This document shows, piece after piece, positions 7,443-16,346 of a DNA stretch of 37,140 nt. The stretch is from Rickettsia typhi (GTDB lineage: Bacteria > Pseudomonadota > Alphaproteobacteria > Rickettsiales > Rickettsiaceae), in contig CAMCRO010000006.1 in the NCBI GenBank assembly GCA_945877265.1, positions 1-37,140 of the forward strand. The letters are read 5' to 3'. The notes beneath the pieces are model-generated. The model searched no databases. It worked only from the letters and a program-made list of their open reading frames with translations, and was not told the DNA's origin. Numbering within the stretch: position 1 is the first letter of the stretch; each line of letters starts with the position of its first letter. Made by a program: the position numbers and the translations under genes.

Positions 7443-10232
7443 TTACTTATTTCCGGGGAATGTAACTATAAAACTCGCTCCATTTTCACCATCACTTTCT
7501 GCTGTTATTGTTCCGCCATGAACTTCGACAATACGTTTACAAATAGCAAGCCCAACACCTCTACCACCTGCCATAGTTTTTGTTTTGGAGCTTACTGTAA
7601 ATGGTTCAAAAATTTCATATAATTCTCTAATTGGAATCCCGATTCCAGAATCTGTTATTATTATCTTAATATCTTTAGAGCTTTGAGTTAGGGAAATTGC
7701 AATTTGACCATTCTCACAATATTTTATCGCATTGATAATTAAATTATCCAGCAGCTGAATTATATATTTTTTATCAGCCTTTAGATTGATCCCTTCTTTT
7801 ATATTTAATATAAATTCTCTGTTATCGTTATTTTCTTCATATAATTTTCGGCAAATTTGAAGCTGCTCGTAAATTAATGAACTTAGATCAAATTGCTGTT
7901 TATTTAATTTATAATTTAGTTTATTAAGACGCGCTAAAGTTACTAAGTTATCATCAAAAGCTTTAAGGCTATGAGAACTTTTAACTATAACATCTAAAGC
8001 TTCTTTCTTTTGCTCATCACTTAATTTATCGTAATTTTCTTGTATAGTCTCAGCCATTGATATTATACCCGTCATTGGAGCATGATATTCATGGGTGATA
8101 TTACGAATAAATTCTGCTTTTAAAGCTAAAGCTTCTTGGGCTTCTTTTTCTTTACTCACTATTAAATCACTTAAATATTCATTTTTTTCCTCTGTAAGTT
8201 CTTGATATTGCTGCTTAGGTCTTAAAAACATAACCATGGCACCAGTAAACAAGAGCAAAGAATATATTAATTTAAATTGCAGCCCTGTCTCTCCTCTTGG
8301 CAATATAGACATTCCTGTTTGATATTTGAAAAAAACTACTGAACTATAAATACCCACGAGCATTATTATTAATATAGATTGCCAGCGCATTAAAGCCGCC
8401 AGAATCAAAAGATTAATCATTGATATCATCATTGGAAGGGGAGAGAATTTGCTCATAATTACAAGCAAACTTGCGGAGAATATCATAACATAAACAGAGC
8501 CAAAATGCCAAATTAGAGACATTATTTCGGGATTTTTAAAACGTTTTGGCCATGCAGGATAACTTAAAAATATTGCAGCAAGCAATAGCACTGAATCTAA
8601 GACAAAAGCACTAAGCCAAGCATATTCCGAATGTATATTTTTCGGAATTGAATACATAATAAAAAATATTGATGCTATAGAAAATAAACCAAAGGAAAAA
8701 TAGATGGATTCTTGCTTAGGAGTGTTGCTTTTTAAAAATTCTATTAAATCGAAATTTCTTACTGATTTAATAAAATCACGATTTTTGAATTTTTGCTCTA
8801 TTTTAAGGCTTTCAAACGACCCTTTATCTTTTATTCCAACCCACCCGCCTGGCTGTTTTAAAACATAATGATAACTTAATACAACTAAAATATTAATTAG
8901 CATCGCAGGTATTGTAGGGTCTATTGAAGTTCCAACGAAATGGAATGAAATGCTTGTTGTAACACCTGCTATCATACCACTTAAAATGCTTTTAAAACTA
9001 GTTCTGAAACCTGCTATTGCTAAATAAAATGGTACTGTTACAATCGGACCATAAAAACTTGCTACGAATAATATTAGCTTAAGCATGTCTTTTACAGAAA
9101 TAACCAAAATTATCGCTATTAAACCGACAATTAATAAGGCTACACGCGATATAATAAGTTCAGTTTTTGGAGAATATTTAACCCCAGAAAATTTTACTAT
9201 ATCATGAGAAAACAATACAGAAGCTGCATTAAGATGAGAATCCGCCGTGGAAATTAATATAGCCATTATTCCAGCGAGTATTAGCCCTCTAAGACCAGTA
9301 TAGGAATAATTTGAAAGTAAATGTGGAACGAGTTCATCTGGATCTAGATTTGGAGCTTCAGTTATTAGCAATATTGCAATCCAGTAAGTTAATAAAGTGA
9401 TGAGTAAAACGCAAAATCCTGCCCAGAAAAATGACTTTTTAGCTTGTTTTATATTTTTAGCTATAGAGATTCTTTGAAACATCGCAGGATCTATCATCGG
9501 CATTAGGAAGACTAAGGCTATGAGACCAAAATTTGCCATATCTAAATAGCTATTAAAATGAAATACTTTTTTATAATCGAATAAAGAATTAGTAGATAAA
9601 GTTGTAATAACAGAGTTGGGACTATCCAAATTATTCCAAATTATGAATGCTAGTATGGGAATAAAAACTGAAAAGGTCAGAAGCTGCATTATATCTGTCA
9701 TTATTACAGCTCTTATTCCACCGGCAGCTGAATAAGTTATGACAATTAACGCTGCAACTATCATAAGCTTATCTCCAAGGTTTCCAAAAGCATAAGCCAG
9801 AACAACAGCACCAACCTTAAATTGCATAGCAATAGAGCCTGCTGTTCTGAATAAACCTGCAATAGCCGTGATTACTCTAACCTTATTGCCATATATACCG
9901 CCCAGCGCTTCTGCAATGGATATTTTACCTAAAAATTCTGTGCATCTTGGAGCAATGATATAGCATATTATATAAAATGTTAAAACATCGCAAAGACCCA
10001 GAAACATATAATAGAGCCCTGCTTTGTAAACTCCGGAAGTCCAGATAGAAAAAGAGCCCCCACCTATGAAAGTGGCAGATATAGTTGCAGATATCGCAGC
10101 TGTTGTGAAATGCCTATTTCCTGTTGCATAATCTTTTATATTCTTTATGCCACCGCTATAAAGCAGACCCAATACTAAATTTATAAGTAAAAAAGCAATA
10201 AAAATTCCAGCATCTATATTTAAGCTCATCAT
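7443..10232 (-). CDS. Sodium/solute symporter fused to sensor histidine kinase
   Basis: A 929-residue inner-membrane protein with three modules. Residues 1 to about 455 are a sodium:solute symporter (SSS/PutP-like) domain with about 13 membrane segments. About 505-680 adds several more membrane helices. The C-terminus is a cytoplasmic histidine kinase: phospho-acceptor H714 in NITHEYHAP, N-box residues N830/N834, G1 DSGIG at 861-865, G2 GGRGVGLA at 889-896. It lacks a PAS or receiver domain. The layout recalls CbrA-type sensors, where transport or substrate occupancy may feed the kinase. No response regulator is adjacent; the nearest is CtrA, 24 kb away. The start has two consecutive ATGs after AAGG. 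The 48-residue ORF at 7294-7440 follows directly. The substrate is unknown. Confidence 0.93.
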   Translation of the reverse strand: MMSLNIDAGIFIAFLLINLVLGLLYSGGIKNIKDYATGNRHFTTAAISATISATFIGGGSFSIWTSGVYKAGLYYMFLGLCDVLTFYIICYIIAPRCTEFLGKISIAEALGGIYGNKVRVITAIAGLFRTAGSIAMQFKVGAVVLAYAFGNLGDKLMIVAALIVITYSAAGGIRAVIMTDIMQLLTFSVFIPILAFIIWNNLDSPNSVITTLSTNSLFDYKKVFHFNSYLDMANFGLIALVFLMPMIDPAMFQRISIAKNIKQAKKSFFWAGFCVLLITLLTYWIAILLITEAPNLDPDELVPHLLSNYSYTGLRGLILAGIMAILISTADSHLNAASVLFSHDIVKFSGVKYSPKTELIISRVALLIVGLIAIILVISVKDMLKLILFVASFYGPIVTVPFYLAIAGFRTSFKSILSGMIAGVTTSISFHFVGTSIDPTIPAMLINILVVLSYHYVLKQPGGWVGIKDKGSFESLKIEQKFKNRDFIKSVRNFDLIEFLKSNTPKQESIYFSFGLFSIASIFFIMYSIPKNIHSEYAWLSAFVLDSVLLLAAIFLSYPAWPKRFKNPEIMSLIWHFGSVYVMIFSASLLVIMSKFSPLPMMISMINLLILAALMRWQSILIIMLVGIYSSVVFFKYQTGMSILPRGETGLQFKLIYSLLLFTGAMVMFLRPKQQYQELTEEKNEYLSDLIVSKEKEAQEALALKAEFIRNITHEYHAPMTGIISMAETIQENYDKLSDEQKKEALDVIVKSSHSLKAFDDNLVTLARLNKLNYKLNKQQFDLSSLIYEQLQICRKLYEENNDNREFILNIKEGINLKADKKYIIQLLDNLIINAIKYCENGQIAISLTQSSKDIKIIITDSGIGIPIRELYEIFEPFTVSSKTKTMAGGRGVGLAICKRIVEVHGGTITAESDGENGASFIVTFPGNK

Positions 10233-10337
10233 TAAACCTTAAATTAATAATTATAAGAAATTGACACTATAAGTTTTAAGCAAAATTACAAATTTTCGCA
10301 AATAAAATTTTTATTTTTTTTAAATTTATAGTCTTTA

Positions 10338-11270
10338 TCAATGAGAAAGAAATTTCTCTGCTTCAAGAGCTGCCATACAGCCTGTGCCAGCTGCCGTGAC
10401 TGCTTGACGATAAATTTTATCTTGCACATCTCCTGCAGCATATACGCCTTCTATATTTGTTTTTGTGGAACCTTTTACTGTGATTATATAGCCTTCCTCG
10501 TCCATATTTAAAAATTCTTTAAACAAAGCTGTGTTTGGCTTATGTCCTATTGCAATAAAAACTCCATCTATAGATAACTTGGTTTTCTCGCTTGTTTTCA
10601 GATTAGAAATTGTTATGGCATTTACCGATTTTGGTTTTTCTTCTCCATGAATTTCTTCGAGAACTGAATCCCATATAATATTAATTTTTGGATTGGAAAA
10701 TAATTTTTCCTGGAGCATTTTTTCAGCTCTTAGGCTGTTTCTTCTGTGGATAAGCGTTACTTTAGAAGCATGATTTGTGAGATAAATTGCTTCTTCTACA
10801 GCAGTATTACCTCCTCCCACAACTGCGACTTCCTTTCCTTTAAAGAAAAAACCATCGCATGTGGCACAGCCAGAAACACCAAAACCTTGGAATTTTTTCT
10901 CTGATTCTATACCAAGCCATTTAGCTTCTGCTCCTGTGCAAATTACAAGACTATCTGTTATATAAACATCTCCCGACATCCCAGTTAAAATAAAAGGCCT
11001 TTTTGATAGATCTACTGAAGTTATATAATCATTTATTATTTCTGTTCCTACTTTTTTTGCCTGCTCTGTCATCTGCTCCATAAGCCATGGGCCCTGAATT
11101 ACATCCGCAAAGCCAGGATAATTTTCTACATCTGTTGTTATCATAAGCTGTCCGCCTGGCTGCATCCCGCACACCATAACAGGCTTTAAATTCGCACGAG
11201 CTGCATAAATTGCTGCAGTTGCACCTGCTGGACCTGAACCTAAAATTAATATTTTTGTTTTTATTTCCAT
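10338..11270 (-). CDS. trxB: Thioredoxin-disulfide reductase
   Basis: TrxB reduces thioredoxin with NADPH through FAD and a redox disulfide. From the chosen start there are 310 residues, the family's normal length: FAD-binding GSGPAG at 11-16, redox-active CATC at 135-138, NADPH-binding GGGNTA at 152-157, HRRNSLRA, and a C-terminal AAGDV flavin motif. A longer frame opens at 11303, inside cmk, but the ATG at 11270 has AGGAAG five bases ahead and fits the family's N-terminus. It lies 16 bases after cmk and is the last gene of the hemE-to-trxB run. Confidence 0.97.
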   Translation of the reverse strand: MEIKTKILILGSGPAGATAAIYAARANLKPVMVCGMQPGGQLMITTDVENYPGFADVIQGPWLMEQMTEQAKKVGTEIINDYITSVDLSKRPFILTGMSGDVYITDSLVICTGAEAKWLGIESEKKFQGFGVSGCATCDGFFFKGKEVAVVGGGNTAVEEAIYLTNHASKVTLIHRRNSLRAEKMLQEKLFSNPKINIIWDSVLEEIHGEEKPKSVNAITISNLKTSEKTKLSIDGVFIAIGHKPNTALFKEFLNMDEEGYIITVKGSTKTNIEGVYAAGDVQDKIYRQAVTAAGTGCMAALEAEKFLSH

Positions 11271-11286
11271 AATTCTTCCTATTTTC

Positions 11287-11949
11287 TTATTTTTCTCTTT
11301 CACATTTTTCCATGATTAATCTAATTGCTTCTCTATAAAAGCCTTCTATTTCATAATTGGAACTATCTATAATTATTGCATCCTTTGCTATAGAAAGAGG
11401 CGCATTTTTCCTGCTTTTATCTCTGTTATCTCTATCTATTAAATCATTTTTTATTTCTTCTAATCTAAGGCTAGGGTTTTTAAGAACTTGATCTTTAAAT
11501 CTCCTTTCTGCTCTCTTTTCTATATTTGCTGTGATATATAACTTTATATCTGCGTGCGGCGCTATAACAGTTCCTATGTCTCTACCTTCCATCAAAATTC
11601 TTTTATGAATTTTCAAAATCTCTTTTTGATCGAAATTTAGTACTTCCCTAACTTCTTTTATAGAAGCAATTTCAGAAGTTTTTCTGCTTATTTCTTCTGT
11701 AAAGAGCGATTCATCTTCTTCGAAATCATTTAATGTTAATGCGCAGCTTAGTATTTCATCTAATTTAGTTAAATTTTCTTCCAAAACTTTTTTTGCAAGC
11801 TTTCTATATAATATACTTGTGGGGCAATAGAAAAAATTATAATTTTCTGCTATTTTTTTAGATAAAGTGCCTTTGCCTGAAGCAGCCTCTCCATCTATTG
11901 CCAAAATAAAAGGTGCATTTTTGGAAATAAATCTTTCATTCTTATTCAT
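11287..11949 (-). CDS. cmk: Cytidylate kinase
   Basis: Cmk phosphorylates CMP and dCMP with ATP in pyrimidine nucleotide recycling. The 220 residues match the family's usual length. The P-loop DGEAASGKGT lies at 19-28. LMEGRDIGTVIAPHADIKLYI is the conserved CMP-binding and lid region, followed by RDNRDKSR, which contributes substrate-contacting basic residues. The gene overlaps the end of the upstream solute-binding protein gene by eight bases, implying coupled translation. In many proteobacteria cmk precedes rpsA; here trxB follows instead. Confidence 0.93.
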   Translation of the reverse strand: MNKNERFISKNAPFILAIDGEAASGKGTLSKKIAENYNFFYCPTSILYRKLAKKVLEENLTKLDEILSCALTLNDFEEDESLFTEEISRKTSEIASIKEVREVLNFDQKEILKIHKRILMEGRDIGTVIAPHADIKLYITANIEKRAERRFKDQVLKNPSLRLEEIKNDLIDRDNRDKSRKNAPLSIAKDAIIIDSSNYEIEGFYREAIRLIMEKCEREK

Positions 11950-12661
11950 GAATTACTCTTTCAATATATTCTCTATTTTCTCTTACCCACCCGTTGAATT
12001 TTTCTATTATTTCTGGATATTTTAATGTGGAGAGATAAAAATAATTATCTATAAAAATAAAATCTGGATTAAAAACAATTTCGTTTTCATATATTGAGCC
12101 TTTTAATAAATATTGCATTACATCATAATTGCAAAATATAGCATCTATTTCTCCTGCAATAATCTTTGATATAAGCTCAGCGCAATTATTTGCGTTTTTA
12201 ACTTCTATTTTTCCATCTTTCTGTTTTTTTGAGAGAATATGATCTATATCATCGCCCTTATTTGTTCCAAAAATTTTAAAATCTTTCATTTTCTTACCAT
12301 AAGATGATTTTTTTATAAAAATACCATCTATATAATGGGTAACAGGAATGCTATATATTATTTTATACCCTTCTTTCTCGGAATATTTCCATATATAATT
12401 ATCAGGAAACTTAAAATCTAATCTACCTGCTAAAAATTCTTTATATAGCTCATCTGATTTATAAGGTTTATATATAAACTCTATCTCTTCTTCTTTAGCA
12501 AATTTATCTAAAATATCACGAATAATACCATAAAATTCCCCATTTGCTTTTACAGATTGATAAGGATGATCTATATAATCTTCTACTCCTACTATGTATG
12601 TCTTTGCTATTGCAGAAGAAGCAAAAATAATAAGACAAATTATCAATATTATTTTTCTCAT
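11942..12661 (-). CDS. Periplasmic amino-acid-type solute-binding protein (SBP_bac_3)
   Basis: A 239-residue exported protein with a clear signal peptide: MRK, then a hydrophobic stretch, with likely cleavage after AIA at about residue 19. The mature part resembles family-3 extracellular solute-binding proteins, with two alpha/beta lobes joined by a hinge (GIIRDILDKFAKEEEIEF early on, IAGEIDAIFCNYDVMQYLL late). No permease or ATPase gene is nearby, so it may serve a distant ABC transporter or another periplasmic role. It lies between cinA (ATGA overlap) and cmk (eight-base overlap), an unusual place for a transport gene. The ligand cannot be predicted. It is less typical of the family than the lipoprotein at 35842-36597. 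Confidence 0.7.
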   Translation of the reverse strand: MRKIILIICLIIFASSAIAKTYIVGVEDYIDHPYQSVKANGEFYGIIRDILDKFAKEEEIEFIYKPYKSDELYKEFLAGRLDFKFPDNYIWKYSEKEGYKIIYSIPVTHYIDGIFIKKSSYGKKMKDFKIFGTNKGDDIDHILSKKQKDGKIEVKNANNCAELISKIIAGEIDAIFCNYDVMQYLLKGSIYENEIVFNPDFIFIDNYFYLSTLKYPEIIEKFNGWVRENREYIERVIHE

Positions 12662-13407
12662 TCGTGAATCTCGTAATTTTTGGATATAAATATATTCTTT
12701 AGCTCAATATAAGCATTATCTATATCTTCTTTATTATTACTTCTAAAAACTATATCTGTACCAGGTTTTTCCTGGCCAAAGAGGAATGGATAGCTTCCTA
12801 TATCGATATTTGGATATTTATTCTGCACATTCTCCAAATCTTTTGCCACAAGACTCTCGCCTATATAAATTTTTATATTTTTGCTCTCTATTTTTGTTGC
12901 TGATTTTAATTGCCCAAGAACATATGCAAACATATTCTGCATTATTTCTGGAATGCCGGCTAAAACAAAAATATTTTCAATTACAAAACCTGGCGCTTTT
13001 GTTAAATCATTATTTATAAGCCTTGCTGGTGCTGGCATATATGCCATTTTCTCGCGAGCTTCATTTAGTTTTTGGCCCTTTTTTTCATAATATTCTTTAA
13101 TCTGAATATAAGCTTCCTCATTTCTAACATATTCTGAGCCAAATGCCTTTGCTATTGATTTGCTTGTTATATCATCATGTGTTGGGCCTATGCCTCCTGT
13201 TGTGAATATATAGCTATATTTACTTTTCAGAAGATTTACAGCTTCTATGATATATTCCTCTATATCGGGAATTATTCTAACTTCTTTTAAAGCTATGCCT
13301 TTTTGCGAAAGATTCTTTGCAATAAATTCTACATTTTTATCCTGCACTCTTCCTGATAAAACCTCATTTCCAATTATTATTATTGCTGCTGTTAGTTCTT
13401 CTTTCAT
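12658..13407 (-). CDS. CinA-type molybdopterin-binding-fold protein (N-terminal domain only)
   Basis: The 249 residues form a MoCF/CinA N-terminal domain: AAIIIIGNEVLSGRVQDKN at 7-25 and TGGIGPTHDDIT are the family hallmarks. In CinA proteins this domain has ADP-ribose/CoA pyrophosphatase activity, while the C-terminal domain deamidates nicotinamide mononucleotide. That second domain is absent here, as in other stand-alone alphaproteobacterial homologues. The name cinA is loose, and there is no evidence for a competence role. It overlaps the next gene by four bases and follows hemJ by 36 bases. Confidence 0.88.
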   Translation of the reverse strand: MKEELTAAIIIIGNEVLSGRVQDKNVEFIAKNLSQKGIALKEVRIIPDIEEYIIEAVNLLKSKYSYIFTTGGIGPTHDDITSKSIAKAFGSEYVRNEEAYIQIKEYYEKKGQKLNEAREKMAYMPAPARLINNDLTKAPGFVIENIFVLAGIPEIMQNMFAYVLGQLKSATKIESKNIKIYIGESLVAKDLENVQNKYPNIDIGSYPFLFGQEKPGTDIVFRSNNKEDIDNAYIELKNIFISKNYEIHE

Positions 13408-13443
13408 TTGCTTTTGCTTTTAAGTATTTAATGTTCTGATTTC

Positions 13444-13881
13444 TTAATCAAACGGTTTTATTATAACCATTATTATTATAAATATCATTAAAATGGCAGG
13501 TACTTCATTAACTATTCTATAAAATTTTTCGCTATGTTTGTTTTTTCCGCGAAAAAAATCTTTTCTCCATCTTGCAAGAAGTGAATGAAAAAGAGCAAGG
13601 ATAAGAACAAACATCATTTTCAAATGGAACCACAACCCAAGGGCCTGCATTCCATATATTCCAGATAAAATTACGCCAAAAAGGAAAGTGGCTAACATTG
13701 CAGGATTCATTATATACCTAAGCAATTTTAGCTCCATTTTTTTAAATAATTCATCAGATTCGGAGCCTATTTTCACAGTAGAATGATATACATATAATCT
13801 TGGCAGGTATAAAAGCCCAGCCATCCAGCATATTAATGCTATTAAGTGAAGTACTTTAAACCATTCATAGTATTGAGCCAT
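13444..13881 (-). CDS. hemJ: Protoporphyrinogen oxidase HemJ
   Basis: HemJ is a small inner-membrane protein that oxidises protoporphyrinogen IX to protoporphyrin IX, replacing HemG or HemY in many alphaproteobacteria. From the ATG at 13881 it has 145 residues, the family's normal size, and four membrane helices. It shows the conserved N-terminal YEWFKVLHLIALICWMAGL with its key histidine, and a WHLK-type H-L-K segment (LWFHLKMMF). The frame extends upstream to 13938, but the chosen ATG follows AGGGG at good distance and fits the family. It overlaps the end of hemH by 17 bases. No hemG or hemY is seen in the window. Confidence 0.92.
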   Translation of the reverse strand: MAQYYEWFKVLHLIALICWMAGLLYLPRLYVYHSTVKIGSESDELFKKMELKLLRYIMNPAMLATFLFGVILSGIYGMQALGLWFHLKMMFVLILALFHSLLARWRKDFFRGKNKHSEKFYRIVNEVPAILMIFIIIMVIIKPFD

Positions 13882-14932
13882 TTTTATTACCCCTACATAC
13901 GCAATTTGAAAAATTTTCTGGGCAAATTTCGGACCCAAAATTATATATATTTTCTTCTTTCTTTGATGAATGCAAAACCATATCTGTTAGAGAAGAAATA
14001 AATTCTTTATTAATACCAAGAGCTTCAACTCTTTCATATCTAACATTATGACTATCAGCAATATGTTTATATTCTATATCTAGCTCTACAAGAGTTTCTA
14101 TATGTTCTGAGATAAAAGCAATTGGAATAATTATAATATTAAATTTTTCTTTTGCTGCTTTTTCAATCTCGCTTTCTGTTGTGGGCGAAAGCCATTTTAT
14201 AGGCCCAACCTTACTCTGATAACATAAAGAAGTTTCATACTTTGAGATTATCTCGTCTTTTAATATAGCTTTTACAGTATTTATAATTTGCCATTCATAC
14301 GGATCTCCTGATTTTACATATTTAACAGGAATTGAATGAGCAGAAAATAATATCTTAACTTTCTCGTCTTTTTTAAATTTTTTTATTGTCTCTTTTATCA
14401 GAGAAATATGAGCATCTATAAATTTTTCATTATCATAATAACAACATATTTTTTTTACATCAGCATTGACAGATGTTTTTTTAAGCAAAGACTCAAATTC
14501 CTCAAAAGATGAGAGAGTTGTTGAGCTAGAAAATTGAGGATAAAGAGGAAGAAATATTATCTCATCTGGATTATATTCTTTTACCTGTTTAACAACTTCC
14601 TTTGCTAAAGGATTCCAATATCTCATTGATATAAAAATCTCGAAATCTTGAAACTTTGCTCTTCTAAGTGATTCTTCTAAAGCTTTTTTTTGTTTTTGAG
14701 TTTCTGCGAGTAATGGAGACTTTCCTCCCATTAATTGATAATTTTCTTGCGCTAACTTATATCTATTTTTTGATATTATATACGCAATTGCCTTACGCAC
14801 TAAGAGGGGAAAACGAATTATCCATTTATCTGAAAATAAATTAAATAAAAAAGGACGTACATTTTCTAGTGAATCTGGCCCACCTAAATTAAATAATATT
14901 ATTGCAGTTTTCTTATTTAGAGTTTCTGACAT
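13865..14932 (-). CDS. hemH: Ferrochelatase, probable [2Fe-2S] type
   Basis: HemH inserts ferrous iron into protoporphyrin IX, the last step of protoheme synthesis. The 355 residues contain LLFNLGGP-like N-terminal sequence (ILFNLGGPD), SMRYWNP, the catalytic H199 in FSAHSIP, and the conserved SEHIETLVELD at 275-285. At the C-terminus, C337-x6-C344-x-C346 together with C163/C164 match the cysteine pattern of ferrochelatases that hold a [2Fe-2S] cluster, such as that of Caulobacter. Cluster binding is inferred from spacing only. It overlaps both hemE and hemJ, so the three genes are probably translated as a unit. Confidence 0.96.
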   Translation of the reverse strand: MSETLNKKTAIILFNLGGPDSLENVRPFLFNLFSDKWIIRFPLLVRKAIAYIISKNRYKLAQENYQLMGGKSPLLAETQKQKKALEESLRRAKFQDFEIFISMRYWNPLAKEVVKQVKEYNPDEIIFLPLYPQFSSSTTLSSFEEFESLLKKTSVNADVKKICCYYDNEKFIDAHISLIKETIKKFKKDEKVKILFSAHSIPVKYVKSGDPYEWQIINTVKAILKDEIISKYETSLCYQSKVGPIKWLSPTTESEIEKAAKEKFNIIIIPIAFISEHIETLVELDIEYKHIADSHNVRYERVEALGINKEFISSLTDMVLHSSKKEENIYNFGSEICPENFSNCVCRGNKNGSIL

Positions 14933-15941
14933 ATTCTACCAAAAATTTTACATTTTCTATTGGTGTATGCTGCATTATACCATGCCCTAAATTAAAGATA
15001 AAATTTCCTCCTGATAATTCCTGCATAATCTTATCTACATGTCTTTTTATTTCATTTTGACTTAAGAATAAAACTAGAGGATCTAAATTACCCTGAATAA
15101 CAATTTTCTCCTGCAATTTAGCAGCATATTTTAGTGGAACAAATTGATCTATCGATAGCCCGTCAATTCCAGTTTCTTTTATATAATCTTCTAAAAATAA
15201 GTTAGCACCTTTTGGAAATCCTATAATTGGTGTTAGAGGAGAATAATTTTTTATCTCTGAAATAATTTTTTTAGTTGGCTTTATTACAAATTCAAAAAAT
15301 TGTTCTTCTGTTAGAATGCCAGACCAAGAATCGAATAGCTGCAAAACTTCTGCACCTGAATCTATTTTACTTTTTAAATATATTATTGTTTGCTCTGTTA
15401 TAATTTCTATTAAATCAATAAGTAGAGATTTTTTTTCATAGGCAAATTTTCTGCAATAATCAAAATCATGCTTTTTTTCGGAAATCATATAAGTTAGAAC
15501 GGTCCAAGGGCTTCCTGCAAAACCTATTAATGTTTTATCCTTATCTAAAGCTTCTCTTGTAAGCTCTAGTGCCTTGCATATTTTTTGGATTTTTTCTGAT
15601 GATTCCTTTGTTTTTATAATTAATTTTTCAAGATCTTTTTCTTCTTTTATTATTTCTAATTTAGGGCCTTCTCCTTCTAAAAATTTTACATCCAGCCCTA
15701 GAATATGAGGAACTACTAAAATATCAGAAAATATTATTGCAGCATCAAAACCAAATCTTGTTATTGGCTGCAATGTAACTTTGCTAGCAAGCTCTGGGTT
15801 ATAACAAAGATTTAAAAAACTACCTGCTTCTTTTCTTGTTTCTTTATATTCTGGTAAATATCTTCCTGCTTGCCTCATTAACCATATAGGCGGATTTTTT
15901 GTTTTTTCTTTTTTTAGAAGAATATCTAATAATAATTTCAT
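14913..15941 (-). CDS. hemE: Uroporphyrinogen decarboxylase
   Basis: HemE decarboxylates the four acetate side chains of uroporphyrinogen III to give coproporphyrinogen III, in the cytosol and without a cofactor. The 342 residues are of normal length. The N-terminal signature PIWLMRQAGRYLPEYKE holds the catalytic arginines, FAGSPWTVLTYMI lies mid-protein, and NLGHGIMQHTPIENV is the C-terminal signature. It starts the heme cluster and overlaps hemH by 20 bases. hemE flanks the chromosome origin in Caulobacter and Rickettsia prowazekii (established knowledge), and here the gap directly upstream carries five DnaA boxes. Confidence 0.98.
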   Translation of the reverse strand: MKLLLDILLKKEKTKNPPIWLMRQAGRYLPEYKETRKEAGSFLNLCYNPELASKVTLQPITRFGFDAAIIFSDILVVPHILGLDVKFLEGEGPKLEIIKEEKDLEKLIIKTKESSEKIQKICKALELTREALDKDKTLIGFAGSPWTVLTYMISEKKHDFDYCRKFAYEKKSLLIDLIEIITEQTIIYLKSKIDSGAEVLQLFDSWSGILTEEQFFEFVIKPTKKIISEIKNYSPLTPIIGFPKGANLFLEDYIKETGIDGLSIDQFVPLKYAAKLQEKIVIQGNLDPLVLFLSQNEIKRHVDKIMQELSGGNFIFNLGHGIMQHTPIENVKFLVEYVRNSK

Positions 15942-16200
15942 TATTTTATTGTATTTGTAGTTGTTGTTGCCTTTTATGTTAATTAAAAATTATCCAGATT
16001 TTTATCCACATATTTTTTAATAAAATTGTCTCTACACATAGACTAAACTAAAGGTTTATAAAAATTATACACATATCCCATAATGTCAAATAAAAGAAAT
16101 AAACATGTGGATAAGTTATATTATTTGATGATGACAAAATGTGTATAAAAATAACTCACATTTTTACTAACAGGGTTATACACAGAGTTATACCATAGCA
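15942..16200. other. oriC: Candidate chromosome replication origin (oriC) with DnaA boxes
   Basis: Five exact matches to TTATNCACA occur in the gap upstream of hemE: TTATCCACA at 16002-16010 (+), TTATACACA at 16065-16073 (+), TTATCCACA at 16106-16114 (-), TTATACACA at 16140-16148 (-) and TTATACACA at 16176-16184 (+). The surrounding DNA is very AT-rich, as needed for unwinding. In Caulobacter and Rickettsia the origin lies immediately upstream of hemE, followed by hemH and the HemJ-type gene, as here. A degenerate CtrA-type site, TTAA-N7-TTAT, lies at 15979-15993. Genes to the left nearly all point left, consistent with fork direction. No exact IHF site was found. Confidence 0.8.
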
Positions 16201-16255
16201 TCATACTAAATTCTGCAATTAATTTGTAATTGTTGCATAAAAAATAAAACAAAAG

Positions 16256-16346
16256 ATGTCACCATCGGGTAGTCGTGGGTCCAAGACATTAAAGGTCTTG
16301 CGTATTGCTGGAGTATTTTATGGATTGCCGCCTATCCGAGAATGAT
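16256..16346 (+). other. Folded, GC-richer segment beside the DnaA boxes; possible ncRNA, repeat or tiny ORF
   Basis: This stretch is less AT-rich than its surroundings. The pairs GGGTAG/CTATCC, GTGG/CCGC and GTCC/GGAT (one wobble), separated only by small bulges, make a long rod, and CAAGAC/GTCTTG forms an inner hairpin with a seven-base loop. The same stretch holds a 29-codon frame (16256-16345) with no clear ribosome site. It does not match tmRNA, SRP RNA, RNase P RNA or 6S RNA as I know them. It might instead be a decayed palindromic repeat of the kind common in Rickettsiales. Confidence 0.35.

Noticed and set aside
11271-11303. Longer trxB start inside cmk
   Set aside because: The ATG at 11270 has a strong ribosome site and matches the family N-terminus; the extension is not family-like.
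16256-16346. Possible tmRNA, 6S RNA or SRP RNA beside the origin
   Set aside because: No tag-coding sequence, T-arm, CCA end or SRP loop was found, so no family name is given.
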